A stretch of 34,840 nucleotides of DNA from a virus, in IMG/VR virus record IMGVR_UViG_3300046007_002436, positions 1 to 34,840 of that record; one strand, 5' to 3'. The translations under genes and the position numbers were made by a program. Numbering within the stretch: position 1 is the stretch's first letter; the number at the start of each line of letters is the position of its first letter. Below, one piece after another: positions 6,562 to 15,452 of this stretch. The notes under the pieces are model-generated. The model saw only the letters and a program-made list of their open reading frames with translations. It ran no database searches and was not told the DNA's origin.

Positions 6562-9500
6562 TCAATTCGGCATTGTTGTCAGTTTCTGCAAGACTGTTTC
6601 TCTGTTCCTCTTGCTGTATTCACCTTGACGGAAGTTACGCCGCATCTGAGCTGCTTCTTGCAGCCTCACACGGAAGTCCTCATTCTCTGAAGCCATAGCC
6701 ATCTGAGCTGCACGTCTCATGGAGTTGACCCGGCCTTGTATCAATTGAATGTGCGGGGGGGCGAGGCTAGGCTCATCCGGGTTGTATGGGCGCCTATCCC
6801 AGCTGTCACGAAGCTCCACGTACTCAGGGGTCTGGATCAACTCCTCCAGGGAGTCACGGAGGCCCATGTCGAACATGCGCTTGTGTAGCTCGTTCTTATC
6901 CTCAGGTGTCATCTCCATGCTCTGAGGGCCTCGATCAAAGTCCCTAAAGCCATAGCCATCATCAGACAGTGCCCACTTGAGGGGGTCCTCAGTTGGGGTG
7001 CTGATTCGGATGGGAGAGTTGGCGTTGAAGAATCCACCTGTAGCAGAGATGCCTGGCTCCCCGGTGAAGGGGTCAATTGAGAGGGCACCTGTGCTGACCA
7101 TACCAGCTGAAGCCTGCTCCCACACTCTATCTGACAGGCTCTTGTACTCCTTCCTGTAAGGACTGATCGTGTTAAAGATACCACGACGGAAGCCTGACAA
7201 GGGTAGGCTGTTGTTGATCAGGTTAGCCAACACTACTTCACGTTGTGATTCAGAGGTTCTAGGGTTGATCATCTCTGCAATGGCTTGCATACCAGCAAAG
7301 AACGATTTATCAGTCAAACCAGAGGCAATGGTAAATGCTGCGTATGCACCTAGATGGTGTCCAGCATCGTTGTACCCAAGCATGGCCAAGTTAACAGCAT
7401 CCGCTGTCATGCCAAGAATTGTGGCAGCAGGTTCAGATGAACTGAAGTCAATCAACTTTCCACCAACCTTCACTGTCAGGGGTCTGATTCCAGCTGCATC
7501 CCATGCAAGTTTTGCTCTGGATCCTGGAGGAGGGCCGTAGCCGTACAGGTTTCCACTGGCTGCGAGCATTGCTCCACCCATCACCATCATCATCCCTGTT
7601 CCAACTCGTCCCTCGTACACAGCTAGTTTGGCCTGTGCTTCTGGGTCTTTCGACTCCTTTGCAAGCCTAGCCACTTCAGCATAGTCTTTGGTGAATGCTT
7701 TGTTGAGGAATGGGGTGTGTTTACCAACGTACCTGAGAATCTCCGATGGTGTGTTCACAACAGGAACAAACCACTTAAGCACTGGAACAGCTTCAAGGAA
7801 CGAAGAGAACCTCTTAACTGCCTCAAATGGGTCACCCTGGAACGTACCCTGAGCAATCCACTCCTTGAGGTCATCATCCAGGATGCTCCCATCAGGTGCA
7901 ATCTTCTGGTTGAACTCACCTAGGGCCAGGTCAAACTTCTCTTTGAGGTTCCCACCATCCCGAGAGGCAACAAACATGCTCTCCTGATATGACCACTGAC
8001 GAAGCAGTAGATTTTGGAAAGCTTCATCCCCAGCAGTCAGTAAACGTGTAGGCCAACTGAACAACGGGTTAGCGGCAATGAACCTGTGCTGCAGCTTCAT
8101 GAAGTTAGCAGCCGCCTTTTCTGAGGGAGTCTTGGCTCGTGCAATCAGTTCAGCAATCTCGTCATCAGTCTTTGCATTGCTTACGTGATATTTACCATCT
8201 CCAGACAACTTGATGGATGCTGGGTCCTTCAGGGCCTTGGCTCCAGCCGTGAATGCCTCACCAAGTCCCATGACCAGGCCGTGCATCCCAGCCATGCTTG
8301 CTCGGATAGAGTGCTCATCGAGGTTGGTTACACCATAGATCATCGAAGACAAAGGCCGCTCAATGACGTTGTAGGCGTTACCGCTGATGTTCCTGAGCTG
8401 GGTGATAGGTCCACTGAAGATGCTGTTGATCATCACTGAGCCAGCATCCTTGATTCCCACCTTCCTGACAAGTTGCCAGAATGGGATGATCTTCTCAGGG
8501 TTACCTCCTGAAGCTCGGAGGGACGCAGCAATAGCCAAGATGTCCTGGCGTGCCTCTTCAACGTCTCCAGCCTTCCACTTGTCCTGGATGCTCTTCAGGG
8601 TCTGGAGGATGTCATCAAATCCATCCATGCCCTCATCACCTTTAGCCAGTAGGTTGATGTTTCCGGTCTGACGGTTGATGGGCAGGCCGAACATACGCAC
8701 CCTGCGACCAGCTCGTGAGGAGGTCTCCTTTGTGAGCCGGAGAGTGGCAGCCAGGTTGTCGATCATCCGATCCACAGTGTTGCCAAGTGGTTGACCTTCT
8801 TCGGTGAGTCGGATCACTTCATCAGCCAGTTTGGCGGCTTTCTCAGCTGTACTCTTGATGTAGGTCCTACCTACGATCACACCTGGATCATTGAATTGCT
8901 CAACCGTGATACCATCAGCTTGACGTACCTGCTCTACCAATCCACGCTTGCGGAAGGCTTCGATGGGCTTGTCAAGTGCAGACAGGTCGTCTCCGGTGAC
9001 TGACTCAAGGAGATCACGCTCAGCCTGCAAAGCGTCAGCCATGTTCTCTCGATCAGGCTTGAAGCGTGAGGCAGCGAACTCCTGGACCTCAGGACGGTTG
9101 ATGCCTGCATCGAGGATACGAGCAGCAGGGCCTTCCTGGAGCCCCAGGAGTTTGGTCTGAGCATCCGTCAGGACGGAGACAGTGCCAGTACGGGCCTTGA
9201 TGGCATCAGTGATGTCCACCGGCTCAAACGTGGCTGACCGTTCCTGAGGAAGCAGGTTGTAATCAGCGGGAGTGTACCCAGTGCTGATGTCTGCATCCAG
9301 GGAGCGGTTGAGGTTGATCAGGACTCTCTCTTGGGCATCGAGGTCTTCCTGCTTGCCAGGAGGTATAAGGTCTCCCATCTCCTCCAGTTCTTGACGCTGA
9401 ACAGCGATCTCATCGAGGCGTGCCTGGATGTCATCTTGGGAGCGAAGGGTAATATCAGCAAACAACTCGCTTTCACGGGTTGCGGCTTGTGCTACCTCAT

Positions 9501-10572
9501 CGGCAGCCTTGGTCATCTCCTCGTTGGCAGCCCTCAGGGCTTGCTGGAAAGCTTCAATTTTGTCCTGATTGCTTTTGGTTTTACCTCGCTTTCCAGGTAC
9601 AGGTGCGTCTGGGTCAGACTTGACTTCCCCTGTGGTTGACAGCGCGTAGGACTTCCTCGCAGCCTTGAGGCCACGAATTGCAACAGCTGCAGCCGCAGAG
9701 ATACCACTCCCCTCAAGGATAGCCTTGACTCGTGAACTCGCTGCCGTGTCGTCTTCGTCGCTGATCAAGTAGTCGATCAGTCCAAGGTTATCTTGGAGTT
9801 CCTCAGGAAGAAGCCCCTTGATCAGGCCAGTCAGGTTGGGGTCACCCTTTTTGGTGGTGATAATGTCTGCAATGCCGGATGACACTTCAGCCTTTATAGC
9901 CACACCTACCTTACCGGTGGCTTTAGGGAGTGCCCTCCAGGCGGTGCTCATTGTCGCCCCGAAGGTTACCAGATTCTGCGCAAACTTACCACCAGCAGTC
10001 TTAGGTACAAACACTCCTGTGTTCAGCCTAGGCTCCACATACTCTGGGTGGAATGGATTCTGAGAGGGATCGGTCTCAATCCCAACCGCATTCCTGCCTA
10101 CCATACGCACCACATCGGTGACCGCAGCCCCCGTGTCGATCACATTCTCCAGAGCACGCGCAGGGACACCACCAAGGACCCTCTTGGTCTCTGCAACCGC
10201 TGGGGTGGATGGACTGAGTGGCTGCGGTCCTCCTTGGGCCTTCCTGCGCCTCTGAGAGGCCTCTGCTTGCTGGACAGTGACAGGCTCCTTCCCGGCTGCG
10301 CCCCGGATCACGTTCCCAAGGGCATTACCGGCAGCCTTGGCACCCCACTCGACTTCGTTGGTCACCTTGTCGATGGCCTTGCCGATGGGCTCCAGGGGGT
10401 TGCTGGTCCTCTTGGCTCCGGGTTTCTTCTTGTTGGCTTCCTTCATCCGTTCTTCGGACGAGGGGCCTTTTGGACGAGGGGCTGGCCTCAGCTTCGCCTT
10501 CTCTTCCTCGGTCATTTCAGTAATGGGAGCCGGTTGGCCCCCAGTGATCTGAAGTGTCTTGTAGATAGACAT
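6562..10572 (-). CDS. Large internal virion (ejection) protein, gp16-like by position
   Basis: 1336 residues, the length expected of T7 gp16 (1318). A basic, Pro/Lys-rich N-terminus (residues 1-60) leads into Ala/Gly-rich helical segments, Glu/Gln-rich coiled-coil-like stretches (about 330-420) and hydrophobic segments in the C-terminal half (for example TGMMMVMGGAMLAASG, about residue 990). In T7 the corresponding protein is ejected into the cell and helps form the DNA channel. Unlike T7 gp16, I see no lytic transglycosylase motif in the N-terminal part; that activity appears to reside in the upstream ejection protein. Position between the 1162-residue protein (5-base gap) and the fibre gene supports the role. 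Confidence 0.75.
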   Translation of the reverse strand: MSIYKTLQITGGQPAPITEMTEEEKAKLRPAPRPKGPSSEERMKEANKKKPGAKRTSNPLEPIGKAIDKVTNEVEWGAKAAGNALGNVIRGAAGKEPVTVQQAEASQRRRKAQGGPQPLSPSTPAVAETKRVLGGVPARALENVIDTGAAVTDVVRMVGRNAVGIETDPSQNPFHPEYVEPRLNTGVFVPKTAGGKFAQNLVTFGATMSTAWRALPKATGKVGVAIKAEVSSGIADIITTKKGDPNLTGLIKGLLPEELQDNLGLIDYLISDEDDTAASSRVKAILEGSGISAAAAVAIRGLKAARKSYALSTTGEVKSDPDAPVPGKRGKTKSNQDKIEAFQQALRAANEEMTKAADEVAQAATRESELFADITLRSQDDIQARLDEIAVQRQELEEMGDLIPPGKQEDLDAQERVLINLNRSLDADISTGYTPADYNLLPQERSATFEPVDITDAIKARTGTVSVLTDAQTKLLGLQEGPAARILDAGINRPEVQEFAASRFKPDRENMADALQAERDLLESVTGDDLSALDKPIEAFRKRGLVEQVRQADGITVEQFNDPGVIVGRTYIKSTAEKAAKLADEVIRLTEEGQPLGNTVDRMIDNLAATLRLTKETSSRAGRRVRMFGLPINRQTGNINLLAKGDEGMDGFDDILQTLKSIQDKWKAGDVEEARQDILAIAASLRASGGNPEKIIPFWQLVRKVGIKDAGSVMINSIFSGPITQLRNISGNAYNVIERPLSSMIYGVTNLDEHSIRASMAGMHGLVMGLGEAFTAGAKALKDPASIKLSGDGKYHVSNAKTDDEIAELIARAKTPSEKAAANFMKLQHRFIAANPLFSWPTRLLTAGDEAFQNLLLRQWSYQESMFVASRDGGNLKEKFDLALGEFNQKIAPDGSILDDDLKEWIAQGTFQGDPFEAVKRFSSFLEAVPVLKWFVPVVNTPSEILRYVGKHTPFLNKAFTKDYAEVARLAKESKDPEAQAKLAVYEGRVGTGMMMVMGGAMLAASGNLYGYGPPPGSRAKLAWDAAGIRPLTVKVGGKLIDFSSSEPAATILGMTADAVNLAMLGYNDAGHHLGAYAAFTIASGLTDKSFFAGMQAIAEMINPRTSESQREVVLANLINNSLPLSGFRRGIFNTISPYRKEYKSLSDRVWEQASAGMVSTGALSIDPFTGEPGISATGGFFNANSPIRISTPTEDPLKWALSDDGYGFRDFDRGPQSMEMTPEDKNELHKRMFDMGLRDSLEELIQTPEYVELRDSWDRRPYNPDEPSLAPPHIQLIQGRVNSMRRAAQMAMASENEDFRVRLQEAAQMRRNFRQGEYSKRNRETVLQKLTTMPN

Positions 10573-10577
10573 TGTTT

Positions 10578-13500
10578 TTATCGAAGTGGATATTTCCTCA
10601 TCACACCATCGTATGCTCGCCGCAGCAAGCCGAGAATGTAACGGGGAACTGTACCGTTAGGGAATGCAAGGTGAATGTGCTCACCATGACCAGGATCACC
10701 TGGACCTAGAAGCTCTAGACCGTACTTGTTGGCAATAGGCATCCACGCATCCTTGAGGGCACGCTTCCTCTCTTGCCAGTAGCTCTTGGGCTCAGTCTTT
10801 GATCTCCAGTCTGTGATGTCGATGGCGCGATCGGAGTAGTGATGGGAGTTATCAGAGTGACCACCAACTTTGGCGTTACCCTTTCCGACATACCCACGCT
10901 GCTTGTCGAAGGCTGAATGCTCAGCAACACTTAGGCCTAGGCCGTGGAGCATCTTACCTACATCAACAATGGTGGCTAGAGTACCATCACCGGGATCTGG
11001 GCTGTTGCTTATGGCACGCTGATAACGCTCGCGTGCAAGCTTCAACATGGCTGCAGTTTGAGATGCAGGGATGGAGGCCCGATTACCGGCTAGGCCATTG
11101 TAACGGCTTCCTCCTGCTTTGTTCTTCAGAACTGCCCACTCATCTGATGCCTCATTGACAGCTCCAACCAGGTCGTTGCTCTGACCCTTGATGTATGCAG
11201 ACAGTGTGGGACGTTGACCATTGAGCAGTAGGGCAGCGCCGAGTCGATCTTGAACTTCAGGAGTCATCCTGTCATCCATAGACACACCAGATCCACGGAC
11301 AGCAAGCTCCATAGTTCCACCAATGATCTGGTAACGACCGAAGGCATTGATGATCCCCCTCTTTTGGAGGCTAATCACTTCACGCACTGTTAGCTGGTCT
11401 GCTGTCTTGCCGGTAATGGATTGGATGCCTCCTCGTGTGTCGTCAGAGACCCTACGGTTCACCGCATTGTATCCTTGGGCTCCAGCCTCGGGACCAGCGA
11501 TCATGTCAAGGATTGGACGAACAGCTTCAACCTCAAAGTCCCCACCACCTTCACTTCGATCAATCACCACCTCACCATTGACCAGTTGAACCTTACCCAT
11601 GTTGGCCAGTTTGGTCTGAGCTACAGCACCCTTGCTCTGCATTTCCAAGAACTGACGGGTCCGCATGAACCTCTCGTAGCCATAGGCACGCCTCTGCTCT
11701 GGGAGTCGTGGGAGTACCTGTAGCTGTGCTTCCTGTGGGTTGATGAGGCTCTGCTGTTGCATCTGAATAACAACTGGGAGCTGCTGTATGGGGGCTGTAT
11801 CCATGCCGTTGACTTTTGCTTGCTGTGTGAGTACGCTGTGTGCTGGAAGACCTGTGACATTGACGATGCCCTGAACTCGTGGAGTTGGCAGCTGACCTTG
11901 GGAGATACGCTGTATGTTCTCCTCCAGTTCAGTGGTAGCAACAGTCGCGTCTTGCCTCACATTGGGGAGTGTTAGGGCTTGTGGTACAATACCTCTCGCA
12001 TCGGAGGATCTACCGGTTGGGGAGTTGGGGTTACGAACAGTTGAAGTGATGCGATTACTGAAGTCAACAGGGAATCCATCAAACAGTATTTCTCGCTTAC
12101 CATCTGCTCCTATGGCCCCCTCCTTGGTCTTGACTTGGTATGCTGGATCCTTTAGTGCTGTCCCAATGTACTTGAGTGCCTCTGCCTGTATAGCTGATGC
12201 AGATGGTACAACCTTTTGACTGTTAATCCAGTTGGACAAATGCAGCATGGTCTCTGCTGTTAGGGTTTCAACCCTTGCACGTCCACCACCTCCAGTCTTC
12301 TGGATTGTATCTAAGCCTGCACCTTGGATAATGGCTCTTGTAAACTCGGCTGTTGCCAAACCTTTAATCGAGGATTCCTGAGCTTTGATTACCTCATTAC
12401 CGGCGTTGAGTGGACGCTTGCTTCTGAAGAAGTCTGCCTGGGCATTGGTCAGCTGACCATCAAGCATCATCTGCTCAAGGCGATCTTCCGATGGAATCTC
12501 TCCTGTCTTTTCCCAGGTATCGACAACCGCTTCAAAGGCATTCTCTGAGGCAGTAATAGGACGTGTGTTGAAGTCCTGCAGCTCTTGCTGTGCCCTAGGG
12601 CTGTTGGCTTCAGACAGTTTGCCCAGCTGAGTCTTGTACCACGTATTGGCTTCAACGATCTTGTTGGGATCGCTTCCTGCTGCTTTCAATCGCTCTTGAT
12701 GCTCAAGTTTGAGTTGAGGTACAAGGCTGTCGGCAGCTTCGATGGCCATCCGAACGTTGCTACGATCCTCTGCTTCAAGGCTATCGTAGGATTCACGGAA
12801 TGCAGCTTGATACCTGGGATGCTCTCCCCATGATCCGAGTCCAGGCTGCTCGTTGCTGACATTGGATCTCTCCAGTTGAGCCAATAACTCAGGGTCTCCC
12901 ACACGTACAGCATAGCTGAGTACAGCTGGTATAAGTACGTCATTGGCCTCCCTGTTACTTAGACCTGTGGCTCTCAATGCAGTGGTTTTGGAGTTGATCC
13001 ATTCAGTCATCCCATAGAAGTCATCCTTGCCTATGCCAGCCGCTTCTACACCAATACTGAGTGTGATGTCCTCCCTTTCCTGCTCTTGCTGTTGCTTCCT
13101 ATTCTCATTGATTACCCTTTCAGCCGTCTGGGCATTGACCTCAGTGGATCTAGGGTACAGGTGTTCAGCCAGGATTGCTGGGTTGACATTTTTTAGTCCA
13201 GCATTCTCAAGTAGGAATGCAGCCCCAGCATTGATTGCCGCAAACGTCTCCGCAGAGCCACGGGCAGCCAGCTCCTTGGGACTGATCATCTGACCAGGAT
13301 TCAGGGGATCTGGGATGATCTTCTCATCTGAGTTTATCCAGGTGTTGATGCCTACCTGCCACTCGGCAGCCATCTTTCTGGTGGCGCCAACAGCACGATA
13401 GTAGGCTCTCCAGCTTCTCCTGATAGGAGACTTCTTTCGCTGGTCTTCAGCCTGGATAGCATCAGTCTGAGCCAGCACCTCATTAGCCTGCCCTTCAGCC

Positions 13501-14066
13501 GCTGCAGCTGCCCCTAGGACTTTTCCAGCTTGGATGACAGTTTCCTGATCTTCAATTGGCATCCCCTCAGAAGCACCAAGGGCAAGACCTATGCCTTTCT
13601 CCTTGTTGATGTAGGCCAGCTCCTGGTCCCTGATGATACTAGCTGCAGTTTCAGAGATAGCAGCAAACGACTTGAGGTTCTGGTCACGTACCTCAGCATT
13701 GAGCCGTAGGGACCGTTGCCTGATGTCCTGATCTACAGCTCGTGTTTGTTCAGCCTGCCGAAGGCCAAGCTCTTGTCCCCTCAGGAACGTCTCGTTGCTG
13801 AATTGTTGGGCACGTTGGAAGTCATCCAGGCGAGAACGAAGGAACCTCTCATTGGCTGCATCGTTCTGCCTGAGTGATCTTGAGAATGTTTCTACCTGGA
13901 ACTCACCTGTAGAAGCGGCGGCAGCCTGGGAACTTTCAAGTGCCCGGTTGTCAGTCCGTTGTTGTACTTCTCCAGCTCGCTCCAGGCTTCTGTTGAAGTC
14001 AGCCTGTTGCTTGGCTGCAGCACCTGAACGGTCAACCGCAGCGACCGTGATTTTACCAGTTGCCAT
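10578..14066 (-). CDS. Internal virion protein (gp15-like position) with C-terminal muramidase-like and M15 peptidase-like domains
   Basis: 1162 residues. Residues 1-830 are mostly helical and Gln/Glu/Ala-rich, typical of podovirus ejection proteins. Residues about 845-990 resemble a phage muramidase/lysozyme domain: PEAG with E860, YNAVN, then NAFGRYQIIGGT and TPEVQDRLGAALLL. Residues about 1025-1150 match the zinc D,D-/L,D-peptidase M15 pattern: S1074-x-H1076-x6-D1083 in SHHYSDRAID and E1129-x2-H1132 in GEHIHL, the same spacing as VanX (H116-x6-D123, E181-x2-H184). The SxHxxGxAxD glycine is Asp here. The protein should be ejected and cut peptidoglycan locally for DNA entry. Ten bases separate it from the 456-residue protein gene upstream. 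Confidence 0.8.
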   Translation of the reverse strand: MATGKITVAAVDRSGAAAKQQADFNRSLERAGEVQQRTDNRALESSQAAAASTGEFQVETFSRSLRQNDAANERFLRSRLDDFQRAQQFSNETFLRGQELGLRQAEQTRAVDQDIRQRSLRLNAEVRDQNLKSFAAISETAASIIRDQELAYINKEKGIGLALGASEGMPIEDQETVIQAGKVLGAAAAAEGQANEVLAQTDAIQAEDQRKKSPIRRSWRAYYRAVGATRKMAAEWQVGINTWINSDEKIIPDPLNPGQMISPKELAARGSAETFAAINAGAAFLLENAGLKNVNPAILAEHLYPRSTEVNAQTAERVINENRKQQQEQEREDITLSIGVEAAGIGKDDFYGMTEWINSKTTALRATGLSNREANDVLIPAVLSYAVRVGDPELLAQLERSNVSNEQPGLGSWGEHPRYQAAFRESYDSLEAEDRSNVRMAIEAADSLVPQLKLEHQERLKAAGSDPNKIVEANTWYKTQLGKLSEANSPRAQQELQDFNTRPITASENAFEAVVDTWEKTGEIPSEDRLEQMMLDGQLTNAQADFFRSKRPLNAGNEVIKAQESSIKGLATAEFTRAIIQGAGLDTIQKTGGGGRARVETLTAETMLHLSNWINSQKVVPSASAIQAEALKYIGTALKDPAYQVKTKEGAIGADGKREILFDGFPVDFSNRITSTVRNPNSPTGRSSDARGIVPQALTLPNVRQDATVATTELEENIQRISQGQLPTPRVQGIVNVTGLPAHSVLTQQAKVNGMDTAPIQQLPVVIQMQQQSLINPQEAQLQVLPRLPEQRRAYGYERFMRTRQFLEMQSKGAVAQTKLANMGKVQLVNGEVVIDRSEGGGDFEVEAVRPILDMIAGPEAGAQGYNAVNRRVSDDTRGGIQSITGKTADQLTVREVISLQKRGIINAFGRYQIIGGTMELAVRGSGVSMDDRMTPEVQDRLGAALLLNGQRPTLSAYIKGQSNDLVGAVNEASDEWAVLKNKAGGSRYNGLAGNRASIPASQTAAMLKLARERYQRAISNSPDPGDGTLATIVDVGKMLHGLGLSVAEHSAFDKQRGYVGKGNAKVGGHSDNSHHYSDRAIDITDWRSKTEPKSYWQERKRALKDAWMPIANKYGLELLGPGDPGHGEHIHLAFPNGTVPRYILGLLRRAYDGVMRKYPLR

Positions 14067-14075
14067 GTTGTTCTA

Positions 14076-15446
14076 CTATGGAGGTGTTATGGGTGTTGCT
14101 GCGGGTGGTCTGGCGTTGTAGGCTTGTATGCCACTTTGAGCTGCACCTAAGATCCCCTGAAGGAGGAGACCACCAGATGCGCTGGCTGAGGTGAATCCTT
14201 GCTGACCAAGTACAGGCATAGGAGCCCGAATCGGCCTTGCTGGGATGATGGCCCGGTTCGCCCGTGTTGCAGCCAACGGAATCGGAGCCTGGAATGGCTG
14301 AGGCAAGAACGAGCGAGGAGTCTGAAGAGGATCCAAGATTTGAACCTGATCCAGTGGCCTCAGCACACGGTTCGATTCAGCTTGGTTCATCTGACTCATG
14401 GCCTGTAGCCTGGTGTCGGCCAAGTTGTTATTTGCTTCAAAGATTCCTTCACGTTCCCGCAGGTTGTTCTCGGTCAGTGAGAGGTTGGCCAGGGTAGCCT
14501 CAGATTGGAGCCGGATGTTCAGCTGCTCCCTCTCCGCATCCGTGAGGGTGCTCTGGAGGTTGGTTGCAGCAGCCAGTTTGAGCAACTCGGACTGTCTCTC
14601 CTCACCAAAGAACGCCAGCTCGATCCCCAGCACACCAAGGGCAAGGGAGGCCTGGTTAAGGGGGTCCTGTATGAGGCGGTTGGCGCTCTGCCCTTGACGG
14701 CCCGTAGCTGCCGCCTGGGCGCCCCTGGAAGAGGCCTCCCGCCGGGTCTGGTCCTGAGTGGCCGTGAACTGCTTCATTCGCTGCCTGACGGCCTTCTGGA
14801 GGTCTTCCCCGGAAAGGCCAGCCTGCTTCAGTTCGTTGGCGAAGCGTGCCTCCTGAGCCTTGGCCTGATTGATGGCCTGCTTCTTGCTCTGGTTGAAACC
14901 TTCTTGAACCTGACCACGTTGGATGGCTAATCCAGCTCTCTCAAACTTGAGCCTCTCCGTGATGTAGCTGTAAGACTGAGCTGCAGCTGCCGCAATGAGT
15001 TGGGTGTTCTGAGAGTAGGTCCTCTCCGATTGCTCAAACTGGCGAATCTGAGCCCGCTGATCAGCAGCTTGAAGAGTTCGCTGGAAGTCTACATCTCTCT
15101 GGTTCTGAGCATTGACGGAGAGGTTCTGGATGTCAAGATTGGTGCTGCGTATAATCCAATCAGCAGCGTCAACACCATTCTGAGATCGCCATGATTGTAA
15201 GGCTACAGCCCTTTCCAGGTCACGACTCATCCGAGCCGAAGCTACAGCAAAGTCGTAAGTGAGATCGGTTTGGGCCTCATTGAGTTGCCAGCTACCTACC
15301 TGGGTATTGAAACTTTCGATGCGCTGCTGATTTGCATTGCGGCGAGCATCCTCTTCCGCGTCCCTGGCTGAGTTAGCGCCGAAGATCCCACTTACTATAC
15401 TGCCAACAGCTTGCGCCCCAGCTATTGCCAAACTTACTGGTTCCAT
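14076..15446 (-). CDS. Internal virion protein, gp14-like position
   Basis: 456 residues. It starts with a hydrophobic, glycine/alanine-rich segment (residues 3-25, IAGAQAVGSIVSGIFG) often seen in gp14-type proteins that insert in the outer membrane during ejection. The remainder to about residue 360 is a long Gln/Arg/Glu/Ala-rich helical region with coiled-coil character, then a Pro-rich tail. T7 gp14 is 196 residues, so this one is more than twice as long. Position between tail tubular protein B and the two giant ejection proteins matches T7 gene 14. The function follows from position and the N-terminus, not from a catalytic motif. Confidence 0.7.
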   Translation of the reverse strand: MEPVSLAIAGAQAVGSIVSGIFGANSARDAEEDARRNANQQRIESFNTQVGSWQLNEAQTDLTYDFAVASARMSRDLERAVALQSWRSQNGVDAADWIIRSTNLDIQNLSVNAQNQRDVDFQRTLQAADQRAQIRQFEQSERTYSQNTQLIAAAAAQSYSYITERLKFERAGLAIQRGQVQEGFNQSKKQAINQAKAQEARFANELKQAGLSGEDLQKAVRQRMKQFTATQDQTRREASSRGAQAAATGRQGQSANRLIQDPLNQASLALGVLGIELAFFGEERQSELLKLAAATNLQSTLTDAEREQLNIRLQSEATLANLSLTENNLREREGIFEANNNLADTRLQAMSQMNQAESNRVLRPLDQVQILDPLQTPRSFLPQPFQAPIPLAATRANRAIIPARPIRAPMPVLGQQGFTSASASGGLLLQGILGAAQSGIQAYNARPPAATPITPP

Positions 15447-15452
15447 ATTGTC

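Noticed and set aside
10048-10641. Plus-strand frame of 197 codons at the junction of the two giant ejection genes
   Set aside because: Shadow of the minus-strand coding sequences, low-complexity and without a recognisable motif or ribosome-binding site.
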